Of a DNA stretch of 64,000 bases, positions 23,400 through 35,638 are shown piece after piece. The translations under genes and the position numbers were made by a program. The stretch lies in the NCBI GenBank assembly GCA_020736575.1, contig JAGPYM010000010.1, positions 620,001-684,000 on the forward strand, in the 5' to 3' direction. Source of the stretch: Thelonectria olida. Lineage: Eukaryota; Ascomycota; Sordariomycetes; Hypocreales; Nectriaceae. The notes under the pieces are model-generated. The model was not told the DNA's origin. It was given only the letters and a program-made list of their open reading frames with translations, and made no database searches. The stretch's first letter is position 1. Each line of letters begins with the position of its first letter.

Positions 23400-26300
23400 A
23401 TGGAATTCGACGACCTTCATAGCATCTTTGAAGATGTCAAGAAAGAGTTCCTCAACAATCTTTCCGTTGAAGAACAAGCCCTATTTCACCCTGTTCACTC
23501 CACGAAAGATCTTCTTGCTGGCTTGGAAAACCTGGAGGCAACCCAGAAGAAGGCTCGGCGTCGAGCATTGCCGTTGCTCCAAGCAGTCCAAAAGTTCGGC
23601 GACAACATCGAACCATTTTTCAAAGTCGTCGAAATACTTTGTGCCGCCCATCCTGAATGGGCCAACATCGCCTTGGGTGCTCTTCGCCTTCTTCTTCAGG
23701 TACGTCTTCTGTTTAAAATCACAACGTTCCTCCCACTGAGATCGGCATTTCTTAGTTGGCTAGCCATTTTGTGACCTTCTTTGAGAAGCTGTGTCAAGTT
23801 ATCAAAAGGCTAGACGCGACACTTCCTCGTTATAATGAAGTGTTCGAGTCATTAGCCAAATCCTCGGATCATGCGAGGCAAAGTGAGCGGTTACTCTCTT
23901 CATTGAGATCCATCTTCAAACTCCTTTTCGAATTCTTCGTAGCGGTAGCTCGTGTTTTCTCGAAGAATGGAAGTATGTCTCTCGGTTATCTTTCTTATCT
24001 ACCCAGGCACAGAGTGGCTAACAGCAGCAGAGATCAAGAAGACTCCTATTGTTATTGCCGAGCTGATGTGGAAACCTTTCAACGCTCGCTTTGAGGGGAT
24101 ACTCGAAAGCCTTGACTTTCACAACAAAGTTTTGGAGGAAGAGCTCAAGTTCTTGCTCTTAGGCAAGATCTACGACAAGCAGGAGTGCCATGCTCGAGTT
24201 CTGCATGAGACTGAAGAGCTCATCAAGAAATTAGAAAAGTCTTCTGAAAAGCACTCCAAAGGTAAAATACTGTTGTCTGAGCCTTTCTCCCTTGCTACGC
24301 TTGACCCGAGTCTGACACTTCATTTCATGGCGTTTTTAAGATGCTTTTCTGGCGTCAGCTCTCAAATGGCTCTGTCCCCCTCCAAACTTTAGGGAGCATT
24401 TGGAGCAAGCTCAGATGGCTCGATATGACGACACAGCAGAATGGATCTTCGATAATCCTACTTTCATTTCTTGGAGACAGGATCTGATACCATTTACGGC
24501 GCCCACCCGATATCTGTGGGTTACTGGTATGATTTATTTCCTTTGTTCCAGATTGTTAAACTAATACAATGAACAGGTAACCCTGGAAGTGGAAAGACGG
24601 TTCTAGCTGGATCCATCCTCGACGAGCTTCAACGAGAGTCTGAAGATGAAGCGTTCAGCAACCCAGTCTTTTACTATTTCTTCAACCAAACCTCGGGGAC
24701 CCGGAATGAAAGCACGGATGCATATCGTTCCATTGCAACTCAGATCTTGCAAAAGTTCTCCCATGACCAGAAAATACAGGACATGTTCACTTTCTCAATG
24801 TCATACTACCCCGTACAGACGAAAGCGACAGGGAACGAGTTGCTTGCTCTCATACGCAAGGCTCTTTGCCATCTCAGTGATGCAACAATCGTCCTCGATG
24901 GTATTGATGAGTGCGATAGCGTTGACAAGCTCTGCAAAGAAACTTTCAGTTGGTGCCGTGATGGCAACGTGAAACTGTTAGTATTGAGCAGGCCCAACGT
25001 GGCACCTCTTCGTCGACATGTGAAGACCGAAGCGCAGATCATGCTGCCTCGGATGCATCTGGACGAAGATATTACCACGTATCTCACTCCCATGGTGTTG
25101 GACATGAAGGAAGATGGCCTTCTCTCGAGTGATCTTCGAGAAGACGATATCGTCGAGCGACTCGTTTCGAGAGCTGAAGGCATGTTCCTGTGGGCACGTC
25201 TCATGATCACATACCTCCATTCTCCTGCCCTTACCAGAACTGAGAGAACCGAAACAATCATGGTAACGACTCCCGATGGGATCGGCGAGGTCTACCAGCG
25301 GATTCATTCTCAGGTCCTGTCGTTGGACAGGCCCAGCAGAGAGCTAGCGTGCAATGCCCTCACCTGGACGATGTACTGTCCCAGGCAACTCGGGTGCTCG
25401 GAGATGAGACATGCTATAAAGCCAGGAGACTACGCAGCATCGAGCGAGGCCTCAAACAGCCAGTTTCATGATGCACTGATACTGTCTTGCTGTGGTTTGC
25501 TTGAGAAATCGTACAAAGGCGGCGTTTACCAGTACATCCATCTTTCTGCAAGAGACTACCTCCTGTCACAGACATCCCAAGGGGACCACGCCTTGACGCC
25601 TCTTGTTCTCGAAGAACACCAAGCGCACGCACAGATTTTGAAGCGCTTTGTCTCAATCCTAGCCTACGAGCTGCCATTACGCCCGCTTTCAGAGATGATG
25701 GGACGGTATGGGCTTGACGACATCAAAGAAGCGTTTCCATTGCTTCAAATAGCATCAGAAGAATGGATTCCGTCATATCTCGCACACTCAAATCCTTGCT
25801 CCGCAGAGGATATTGATATGGGGGTCAGCCAACTGATTTCGAACTTTCTCTCTCTCCGCCTCAATGTGATGATCTGGATCGAGTCTCTGTACACCTTCTC
25901 GGCCACATTTATTGCAGCATCTGGCAGAGGTATGTCAGCTCAAGCGACGCAAAGTCTTAAACATCACAACTTGCCCACGTCCATCCGAACTTGCCTCAGC
26001 GAGGTATCACAGCTTCTGGTTGATCTTCAAGATCTCGATCAAGATTGGGGCCCTGCATTGTCTGCCAATCCTTCTGCCCTTTGGGAGGATATTACACTCT
26101 TCAGCAAAAGTCGGTTCTTGGTACCGACAAAAGCTGGGTCTCTCCAGAGCTTTGCCCCATCATTGAGAGTTGATGGCAAGGAAACCAGTCCTACATTCTC
26201 CGTTTCCCGCAGCTCTGAGGATGGAAATCATCTGGCTACTTTGGCCATCTATCCTCCACGGTGAGCCCCGTTATGCTCTCACCTCTACCGAGTAAACTTA

Positions 26301-27679
26301 CTAACATGGAGGATCTAAAGAGCTTTTATCGAGCAGATAGGAGCAAATGGTCGTCTCATCCGCGAGAATAAAGGATCTTGTGACGGTTGGATTGTCAACT
26401 TTGAGGTGCAAGCATTGGACCAGCCCCAAACTCGGACGCCTGTAAGAACGACGGTGCACCTGGAGACCGAGGGGGTGAAGTCGTTCTTCAGCCGAATCTT
26501 CCCCCATATTGAGAATTATGCACCTCAGGCCAAGGTTCCACTTTCAATCAAGCCCGACCTGGACGGTTTCACAGTATTCGACAGTATATTCCTCAAGTGT
26601 CCCACAAGCCGCTCAGAGTATGTCAGCAGCCAGCTTGGACTACATTTGACAGATGCCCACCTCGATGCGCTAACTAGTTACCCTCATGATTTCTATGAGT
26701 ACGAAGTTTCGTGGACCTTGGATGGACACTATATTCTGTATGTTGACACGTATCAGGGGTCATTCTGGACCCATGTGTTTCGAGCCGAGTATCAGCAACG
26801 GAAACTCGGCGTGAAGCTCATAAACTGCGCACCCTTTGGAGGCTTTCGTTCCAGCAAATCAGAGATGTTGTCTCATCCATCAATTCCAGTTCTTGCATAT
26901 ACATTTCAAGGCAACATCTACTTGTGGGCCTTTAATAATGGTTTGTACTCGCAAATATTCGCAACGTTAGAAAATGCTAATGACTTGTAGCGCGTCCGTT
27001 CCTCTTTTTTGAACTTGCAAAATTTCCTTTTCACACCAGAAGAACTGGCCAACTTGATTCGACCTGCATAGCCTTTTCTCACTGCGGAAAATATCTCGTA
27101 ATATCCAGTGATACGATCGGGAACGGGAGACCAATCACTCTTCCCATACCCCAACTCTTTCCAACCGTCGATAGGCAAATCAAACGGAAGGCAAGCATAG
27201 ATCGTCCAGATTCACGAAAGCAACACAAATCATCAGCTCGAACTAAGTTTAGTCACAACATAACTTCACTAACTGGGGAAAGTATCCCAAGTGCTGTGAG
27301 CAACTCAAATGTGGTGCTTAGCTCAAATTCATCCGGTACCGTGGCAACCACTGTCCAAAAGAACGTCCTTCCATACTCTCAGTTTGAACTGGTTCAAACT
27401 GACAGTGGTGGGGGAAAACGTGCGGTGCCAGTTCTTCAATTTCCAATGAGCATCCAGCCGGGTAGTGTTTCGGCCACCATTCATGCAACAGACAGCGATA
27501 CTCAAAGCAAGCGTCTGAAGATCATTCTAAACAAAACATCGTTGGAAGGTAGAATGGATACGGATGGGCCAGAACCTCTACCCTTGGTTATATGGAAAGA
27601 CCCAAGATCCCTTGCCAGAAGGAACCCTGGTTCTCAGGATTCTCAGCCTTTGCTCAAGCTCTTGGGACCGGAGTCATGA
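23400..27679 (+). CDS. NACHT-domain NLR-like protein with N-terminal DUF7708-like domain
   Basis: join(23400..23699, 23756..23972, 24031..24261, 24341..24526, 24577..26260, 26321..26940, 26991..27679), 1308 residues. The first ~250 residues are helical (EILCAAHPEWANIALGALRL, LASHFVTFFEKL) and match the style of the DUF7708 region before many fungal NACHT modules. The NTPase follows: Walker A GNPGSGKTVL near 312 and Walker B TIVLDGIDECD near 417, with LLVLSRPN and HLSARDYLL further on. The C-terminal 450 residues look like a diverged beta-propeller (FSHCGKYLVISS, LSHPSIPVLAYTF) and a disordered Ser/Thr tail. Fungal NLRs act in non-self recognition and cell death. The second intron's acceptor was set at 24030 because earlier AGs give an intron of only 34-40 nt. 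Confidence 0.85.
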
Positions 27680-30467
27680 ACTGGCTGGGTGAGGGCATAT
27701 TCGGATGACAACTAGTTAGATCGCACTACGTTCTACCTTACCAAATGCAAACAAATGCACGAGATAGATGCACGTGCCTGAGTATCGCCGAAGTTATGAC
27801 GAAGAATAAGACTAGCATCTCGGGAACAATAGCTGTCGCGACAATCCCCAACGATCTTCCCTGCACCCAGGGTCTCTGAATCACTGGTTTCTGCTGGGTA
27901 GGCTGGCGATAAAGAGCACCTCCACAATCGCTGGACTATTTATCGGGATCCCAGTCTCGTTTGCCGACGCATGTTTTGATTAATTGAATGCCGACGTCGC
28001 TTGTAAGTGATTCGTCAGCTCGTCTTACAAGACGCATTCACGAGTCGTGACGGGCGGCTACTTTGAGTTTTCTTGCAAATCGGACCGCGCGTTGAACTAA
28101 TCGTAGTGGCGTCAACTGACTGACAGTTGTTGGCGCTAATTGACACAGGAGGCCTGAAGCTGGAATGAACTGCTCAAAGTTGGGCTTAGTCTGAGTGAAC
28201 GGGCGACATTCATTGCTCCGAGGAGCGAGAACAGTCTATCGCGATTCTCCTACCCAAACGAGTCGGTGCGAAGCATATTATACGTTAGATATTCTCCGAC
28301 GCAGAGTAAAGTTCGTTGTCTCGGAAATGGAACTCAGTGTGTTGTAGCTGCGTCGCTAGTAGGGTCACATTGGCGGTGCCGGCGGGATATATGTTACGAT
28401 TTATGCTTGAACAACGGTTCCAGAATGACACCCCAGTGGCAGGGCTTGCCAGAAGCAGTCAACGGAGGAGCCTGCCTTGACAATTGGTTAGTCTGCTCCG
28501 AAGAACGGGATGTCTTGGTGAGTGTTTGGCCGATTCGAGACTCCAGGCCCGGAGACTAGCTATATCAGGGATATCCACCCTTCGGTCTTCGAAGTGGGAA
28601 CATGTGAAAGAAGCCTAAGAAGGTCACTGAATCAGTGCGCTCTCTTGTTCTTTGGGCGTCACTTGGCCGGCAGATGGAATTTGACGGATTCTTGGTGTCT
28701 CGGGGCACCGTAAAGCCACAAGGTTCAACGGCGCCTAGGGAGCGGGTGGTGGAATTTACCCCAAGGTCCCCGAATATCCCCCAAGTTTGGGAGAGACACT
28801 TGGGACCTTGGCAAACGTCTTGGAGGGTGGTTGTCTTGGCCCTTCTCTGAGCTTCAGTCGGCCGAGTGTAAGTGTCCGGCCGATTAGCCACAAAGACGTC
28901 AGGGAGGTAGCACAGGAATCAAAGTGTCAGTCCTTTCATGGCAAACCTCGCAATTGACCGTCTCGCTCCTTGGCCATTGGAAGGGCTACGCCTTCGTCGC
29001 TCCCCTCAAGGGTCTTTGATGAAGTTGCAACTTAGTCAAACACTACTGCACGAGCATGATCTGTTATTAAAAAAACCCACGCATGCTAGACGGCACTAGA
29101 TTCGTCTCAACTCGTCTCGTCTCCCTGTGTCGTTCGACCCCTTTCCCAGCCGTCTGGTTGACAGGTGTGAACGAGGATATGGCAACTCAAGTATCCAGGT
29201 TCGCCATGCGCGACGGTTACATTGGCCTAAAACTTGCGCCAAATGACCCAGTGGCCCTTGCAGAAATCCTTCTGCTGCCCGAAGCGCTGCCGAAGTGCAA
29301 GCCCCTGAGAGAATAGCGGCTTTCCTCGACCAACCCGAAGGCTTCTGCAGAATCGGGTTTGATGAGGCATTGGTCTAGCCCTGCTGCTTCCAAAGCCGTT
29401 CTGGGTTTGGCACAGCTGGATCCAGATGCCAGGGCTGACGTACTTCTCATCATCTCTCCTGCAAGGGGCCTCCATCTTCATATCGACGAGGGGGTGGAAG
29501 CGTGCCGCCAAATGGGCCAACTCTCCACCGGCTCCGCACTTACGACTCCATCCACGACCCAGATCCCGGCTGCCCTGATTCAGTTCTTTTCCTCTGCTGT
29601 GTTCTTGGCTGCCAGAGAGAAGGGACGGGAAGAGGAGGCATTTTTCTTGCCGCTGCAAGCCAGGGTGCGGGTGCGGCGTTGCCAAGGAGCGAGACGGATG
29701 CCAGCCCGACGTTTCATGATGGCATCCCCTTACACCAAATTCTGCAGTATACACGAGATGCCCATGTCAGTAAGCGACGCTGCATTCATGAAGGATCAGC
29801 AAAGTCAGGCCAGCCATGTGGCATTAGTCAGTCATTCTTTGTCAAAGCTTACCCGTTGGTTGTTCGGAGGAAATGTGATGCTCGATGCACTGCTGCAAGG
29901 GGAAGGGGCATCTCTTTTTTTTTTTGCTTTGCCGATCAGTGTGTTCGTGAAGGCCTTCCTTTTGTTCTTAGCCCACCTTATGGCGTCGGGAAAGGCGGCC
30001 TCAACGTTGCAAGCGTCGTTCGGGCTTCTGGCTTGCATCCTGGCTCGGCCGGGACTATTCCAGTGTCAAACTAGCGTCCACCTTCGGTTACACGCTCTCT
30101 GTCACGCAAGCCCGGACCGATGACCTGGACAGGATGAGCCCCGTCGTGCAGTTGGCCTCGCCCACCTACCCGGATCCCATCCCCGTGGCCCAGTTCCTAG
30201 GAACTAGTTGCTGCATGTGGTGTGGGGAGTCTGGATATCTCGGGCCTGGAGCTGAAATCTCTAGACAAATGCTCGCTCGCTTGAGGATCCAGATGCGGCG
30301 AGGATCACCCCAGTGGGGCTTTTCGACTCGAGATTGAGTCGGCAGCGAGCAGGGGAGGCGTTCCTCTTTGCTCTCCAGCAGATTCATATATCTTGTGCAA
30401 TGCGCCGCCAAAGCATGTCCCCGGTCCTTTTGGCGATCTTTGGATTCCCCCAAGTAAAAGGATCGCC
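27680..30467. other. 2.8 kb intergenic region
   Basis: No gene was recognised on either strand; frames of up to 254 codons near 29.4-30.1 kb overlap each other and lack family features. Small inverted repeats lie at 27995-28034 and 28113-28129, perhaps remnants of a mobile element. A T11-12 run sits near 29920. Confidence 0.45.
27995..28034. repeat. Small inverted repeat
   Basis: CGTCG-CTTGTAAG (27995-28007) faces CTTACAAG-ACG (28024-28034) across a 16-base loop; a second short one, CAACTG...CAGTTG, follows at 28113-28129. Confidence 0.5.
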
Positions 30468-32072
30468 ATGAAGTGGGCTCTTGTGCTGTTGGCCCTGCTG
30501 CCATGTTCCTGGGGCGCGACTGAAGTTAACTCGACCGATGTGCTTCTTTCAAGCTTATCCAGCTGTGCGGTACGCTTGCGGATGAAGCCGAGAGGGATTG
30601 TCGTCCATGATGAGCTAACTTGGAGTGCTAGTCTACCTGTGTTGGCAATGCCATCGTCGCTTCCAACTGCACGGCGGGCGATGTGAAGTGTGTGTGCGCC
30701 GAAAGCACAGCACTGAAGGAGGGCCTTGTTTGCGTCTCTGAGAATTGTTCAGTCAAGAACTTGCTGAGTATGTCCTCCAACGAGACTATGTGATGATGAG
30801 AGTGAGTAATACTGACCATTGACAGCAACGTACAATTCCACAAACACCTACTGCCAGGTCCCCGTCCGAAACAAATCGCCTCTCTTTATTAACATCACCA
30901 TCATCTTCGGCGTCCTCTCCGGCGTCTTCATCGCCGCCCGAATCGCATCCAAGATCGCCATTGCCCACTCAGACTTCGGCCTCGACGATGTCTTCATCAT
31001 CCTCACCCTCATCTGCGGCATTCCGTCGACGGCCATGAACATCCATGGCACGGCCGGGCACGGAGAAGGAAAGGACATTTGGACCATCGAATTCGACACG
31101 CTGACCAAGTTCTTCTTCTATTTCTGGCTACTCGAGGTGTTTTACTTTGCCCAGGTCGTGCTCTTAAAGATGTCGCTGCTCTTCTTCTACCTGCGCATCT
31201 TCCCGGGGCCGCCACAGAAGCTGCTCTGGGGCACCGTCATCTTCAACGCCATCTTTGGCTTGATTTTTACGTTCCTGGCCGCTTTCCAGTGCACCCCTGT
31301 GAGCTTCTTCTGGACGAACTGGGACGGCGAACACCACGGAACTTGGTACGTTAATTCGGCTCTTCTCTTGATCTTGTGAAAGTGAGCTAACGTGGCATTC
31401 AGTCTGAACGTGAACGGTATTGGCTGGGCCAACGCCGCCATCAGTATCGCCATCGACATCTGGATGCTTGCGATTCCGCTCTGGCAATTGCGAAGTCTGA
31501 AGCTGCACTGGAAGAAGAAGATTGGCGTCGCTGCCATGTTTGTCGTCGGCACCTTGTGAGTACTCCCTTTACGCCCAAAGCAGTTGTGGCTTTGATGCTG
31601 ACTCGAACAAAGCGTCACTGTCGTCAGTATCGTGCGACTCCAATTCATCGTTGATCTCGGCTCCTCGACAAACCCTACGTACGATCAAACCGAAGTGTCG
31701 ATTTGGTCCACTATTGAGATCAATGTGGGCATCATCTGCGCATCCATGCCATCCCTGCGCATCCTCATGGTGCGTCTGTTTCCCAGGCTGGGAGGATCAT
31801 CGTACGACTCGAGCAAATACAACAACTATGGGGACTCGTATGGACGGCGGTCGAGAGTAGTCAACCGCAGTCACGCGCTCGTCGAGCTGCCTTCGCGGGG
31901 AGACTCTCCATCGATACCGACGCACGGAGGCATCGAGATGAAGCGCACGTACAATGTGCAGTACAGCGATGGGGATGAGGCCAGCCTCGTCGACAGAAAG
32001 GAACTGGGTCGAAAGGGGCATGTTCATACGACTACGGCGAGTGGAGCGAGCCAAAGCGAGGTGTCTTTGTAG
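30468..32072 (+). CDS. CFEM-domain seven-transmembrane (PTH11-like) receptor
   Basis: join(30468..30569, 30632..30767, 30826..31345, 31403..31555, 31613..32072), 456 residues; introns 57-62 nt. A signal peptide ([17 protein letters not shown]) is followed by a CFEM domain with the eight expected cysteines (SSCASTC, SNC, VKCVC, LVC, ENC, CQV). Seven membrane segments of the fungal rhodopsin-like fold come next, with the family marks [12 protein letters not shown] and LRIFPG. The cytosolic tail of about 110 residues is rich in Ser, Tyr and Arg. PTH11-type receptors sense surface or chemical cues on the plasma membrane; CFEM domains in other proteins bind haem or host factors. The ligand is unknown. 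Confidence 0.92.
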
Positions 32073-33074
32073 ACGGTTAATGACTTCAAAAAACGAGTAG
32101 ATACAATACATACTAATTAGATGGTTCTTTTTTCATGTTTGTCGTTCGATGGCGAGTAAATGCAAAACACGTCCCATGGTCGTTTCGGCGGCCGATGCAA
32201 CCTCTGGGTGTTGAGACGGATGACAGGTGACACGGGCAATATCGCCTTACGTGAGCCTTATAATTACGAATCCTTGACAAAGGGAGATGATCGATCTAGG
32301 AGTTGGACGATTCTACCCCTCAAAAAAAGGGGCGAAAAGAACAGGGAGCCAGAGAGAGTCTTTGCGCTGTCAGGATTGGGGCCAGGTCTAGGGTAGTTTA
32401 TGCACTCTGGGGAAGATGCTCGCTTTGCCGGGACCCTGGACGCGTCATGAGATGGGACGGGAAGAATGACGAGGTTTTTTCCCAGCGAGCAGAAACAGTC
32501 TCGAATAGTCGTGCGGCCGTTTGATCAAATTATCTTTAGTGCTGATAAGAGTGAGGCGATGTGCAATGTCAATGGCACCAAGGTAAGCCTATCTTCGAGC
32601 TGCTCATGAACGATGCGTATCTGTGAAACATAATCTTCTAATCAACATTTGTTTCGATTAATCCCACAGAAAGAAAAAGCAATTCTCCTGCAAGATGGCT
32701 TAACTTAGAACATGCACGCAATTTCGGAGACAATCGCCTTCCACAGCAAGAGATTCTAGAATGGCTCAAAAGAAGCAAATACATGCACTGTCAAAACTGA
32801 CCAATCACATGTCACTTATCGATAAAGCCATGGAAGCCGCCAATCACAAATCGTTTAAGCCGGCATTTCGCGGGATCCATTCGCGTCTCCTCTCTCTCCA
32901 TCTCTCTGCCATCATCCTTCAATTCACCCTCAAACCACAGCGTCTGTCAGACTTCATCACCTGATCCCGGGAATAACGCACGATTATTGCTCATTTATTC
33001 CAAGGCCATCGGGGGAACGTGGATGCTGTTGGGCCTTGACGGTTGCTGCCAGGATTTAGTTCCCCCGCTCCAGA
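32073..33074. other. Intergenic, transcription factor promoter
   Basis: 1.0 kb between two genes on the same strand. No coding sequence was recognised. Confidence 0.45.
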
Positions 33075-35579
33075 ATGGACGATTCCCCACGTCCTAGACA
33101 AGCTGCGTGTCTGGTTTGTCGTCGCAGCAAGATTAAGTGTGACTGGAAGCCGAACCAAGACCGATGCAGGAGATGCACTCAGCTGGACTGCGAGTGCGTG
33201 CGGCCTGCTTATCACCCTGGACGACAAAAGGGCATTAAGAAGCAAGTAGATGCGAACTATTCCGCTACCTTCACACATTGACGACTGACCTGTTGAAAGC
33301 AAGCGTACCGGCTTAGACAAGGCTCTCTTTCAGATCGACCAAGCCGTGAAAAGAGCCCGTTCAGCACAGGACAAGACCCCAGAAGATAAACGCATCCTGG
33401 TCCATCTCCATGAGCTGCTGAGCGGAGCCGAAGTCGACGAAGGGTCGTCGAGTCAAGATGCCTTTGGATCGAGGGGAGACGGCGACGATGAAGGCTTCTC
33501 GGGCGAGGAAGAAGAAGAAGATGAGCAGGACCCAGTAGCAATGCCCGAGTTTATTCAAAGGACAGAGGAAAGCCTCGCCATCGATGACGCCGAGAACCCG
33601 CTTCAGTTGCTAGCCCGTGCCTCATATATCCAGCCGTCGCCAGAGTCGCGCCACGGCAACTCTCCTCAGATTATGGCGTCGGCCAGTCCTGGAATGCAGA
33701 CCGAGGATGAGATCCAGGCCTTTTTCGCGCCGGCTCGTGTGCATCTGGATGTCGGCGATGATGTCGATCCGGTGGCGCTTGGCCTTGTGTCTGACGAGGA
33801 GGCCGACTCGCTCTTCTCATTGTAAGCCAACTCGATTCGTCTGTCCATGTTCGATATGGCTCATTCAAATTTAGTTTCCACCGAAAACTGGCCCATACGA
33901 GATGGGGTCTTGACCCGAGACTGTATACAGTCGAGTTTACTCGGTCTCGATCAGCCTTTCTCTACACCTCCATCATGGCCATGTCGGCACTCTTCATGCC
34001 GTCCGCCGCAGCTTTATCTAAACGTCTCTCAAACCATGCCAAGAAACTGGCACAACGAGTCATAGTGCACCGCTATAAATCCGTTGAGATTGTGCTCGCA
34101 CTCATGGTCAACGTGCCGTGGATGTTTCCTGGCGAACAGAGCACCGATGATGAGACGTGCTTGTACATTTCAATTGCAAACACGGTCGCTACGGATTTGA
34201 GCTTGCACAAGTCCCTCGTATCGACCGAGATGCTGGATCCTGCCTCGGGAATCGGTCTCGCTCGGGGAGATTGCCTTGACCCGCGAGCTGCTCTGGCAAT
34301 GGATGGGTTTCCAGATCTCGACCCGTGGTCGGAAAAGGGGCGGTTATTGCTTCGGAACAGGGAGCGATGCTGGATATCGCTTTTTGTCCTAGAGAGAGGG
34401 TATGCCGTACGCCATTATGACTCCTTAGTCCGATACTAACTGAGAGATAGAATGTCGCTTGCGCGAGGGCGACCATTTTCCGTACCCATAACTCGATCAC
34501 TGAAGGATTGCGACAATTGGCACCGCTCAGATTTGGCGGATCCTCTCGACGGCCACCTCGTTTCCATGGCCGTACTAAGAAGAGATTTAGTATGTGTCAA
34601 ACCCTTTGATCCAAATGATGGACTTGTGCTGAGAAGGATAGGATGGGCTCTTTGCCACAGTTCGCGCCCTCTGTGACGGGTCGCAAAACGCCTCGAGCGA
34701 TGGCAATTTAATTGCCCAATCTTGAGTAATTTCCCCAAACGCCCTGGGAGAACAGCTGCTAACATTTCCTAAAGGATCGAAGGCTCAATAGACCGATACT
34801 TTGATCAATGGTACACTGAATGGGGACCATCGATAGGAACGGGACCAAGTAAGCGATCTGGGCGGCATCAGCTCCCGACCTTGACTACTGACTATTCAGA
34901 TCGTCGTCTCCCTCCGTACGTAGAGATTCTCGTCACTCACACTCGACTTTCCATCTACGGCGGCGTTATCAACCACCCCACAGCTCCGCTGGAAGTCCGC
35001 AGGTTCTTCCACACCGCTGGTCTCTCATCAGCGCTCAACGTCATGCGTGTCGCTATTCAAGGCGAATCGCAACTTCAATCGATGCCAAACAACACCGCCA
35101 TCATGATCTCGTTTGCTGCGTGTTTCGCCCTCACACTGAGCGGATACGCGACCGGTGGCTCTGGTCTCGCTCCGAGCATCCGAAACCTCATCAAGGAAAC
35201 AGCTTCAGTTCTCGAGAGGGTTGGCACGGTGACCAAACATCGCAACGGACTCTCTGTTCTCTACGGAAAATACCTGAAGCAAATCGTCCGGCGAGCTGCG
35301 ACCGAGGGAGCCATGGCAGCTGCAGGGGCGCCAAGGTCGAACCTCTCAGCCGCACCCATCACAGAGAGCACACCCATGGCCACCACGCAAAGTAGCTTCT
35401 TGGACCAGCAAGCGCAAGCCATGTGGTCGGAACCGTTGCAATTCTCGGCCATGTCGGACGATCAGATTGCTCAGGTTCTCAACCAGCCTGGAAACAACTT
35501 CGAGCCTTCATTTGGCGGATTATCTTGGGACGACATGACTAATTTCGAGTGGCTGTATTGGCCGGAAGTTGGTATTTAG
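33075..35579 (+). CDS. Zn2Cys6 transcription factor, PrtT/PriB-like
   Basis: Proposed join(33075..33241, 33300..33821, 33875..34399, 34451..34589, 34642..34679, 34775..34848, 34900..35579), about 714 residues. Zn2Cys6 cluster ACLVCRRSKIKCDW...CRRC...C at residues 10-41, an acidic stretch (EEEEEDEQ), then a fungal transcription factor middle domain (LAHTRWGLDPRLYTVEFTRS, RERCWISLFVLERGMSLARG). The order resembles PrtT, activator of secreted proteases in Aspergillus. Intron 1 uses a GC donor (GCAAGT at 33242), giving GIKNKRTGLDKAL; the nearby GT donor gives a poorer fit. Intron 4 ends at 34641, giving RRDLDGLFATVRALCDG. The exon ending near 34679 is uncertain: the only frame-keeping GT donor is weak (GTCGCA), and a frameshift is possible. 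Confidence 0.85.
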
Positions 35580-35638
35580 ACTAGAAATGACGCTGCGTAT
35601 ATAAATGTATAGTTAATACTTAAGGACAATGAAATGAT

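Noticed and set aside
23973..24012. 34 or 40 nt intron in the NLR gene using early acceptors
   Set aside because: Shorter than the other introns here; the acceptor at 24030 gives 58 nt and keeps frame behind a CTAAC branch site.
29227..30123. Overlapping long frames on both strands (175, 190 and 254 codons)
   Set aside because: They overlap each other on opposite strands, lack family motifs and splice signals, and look like chance frames in GC-rich DNA.
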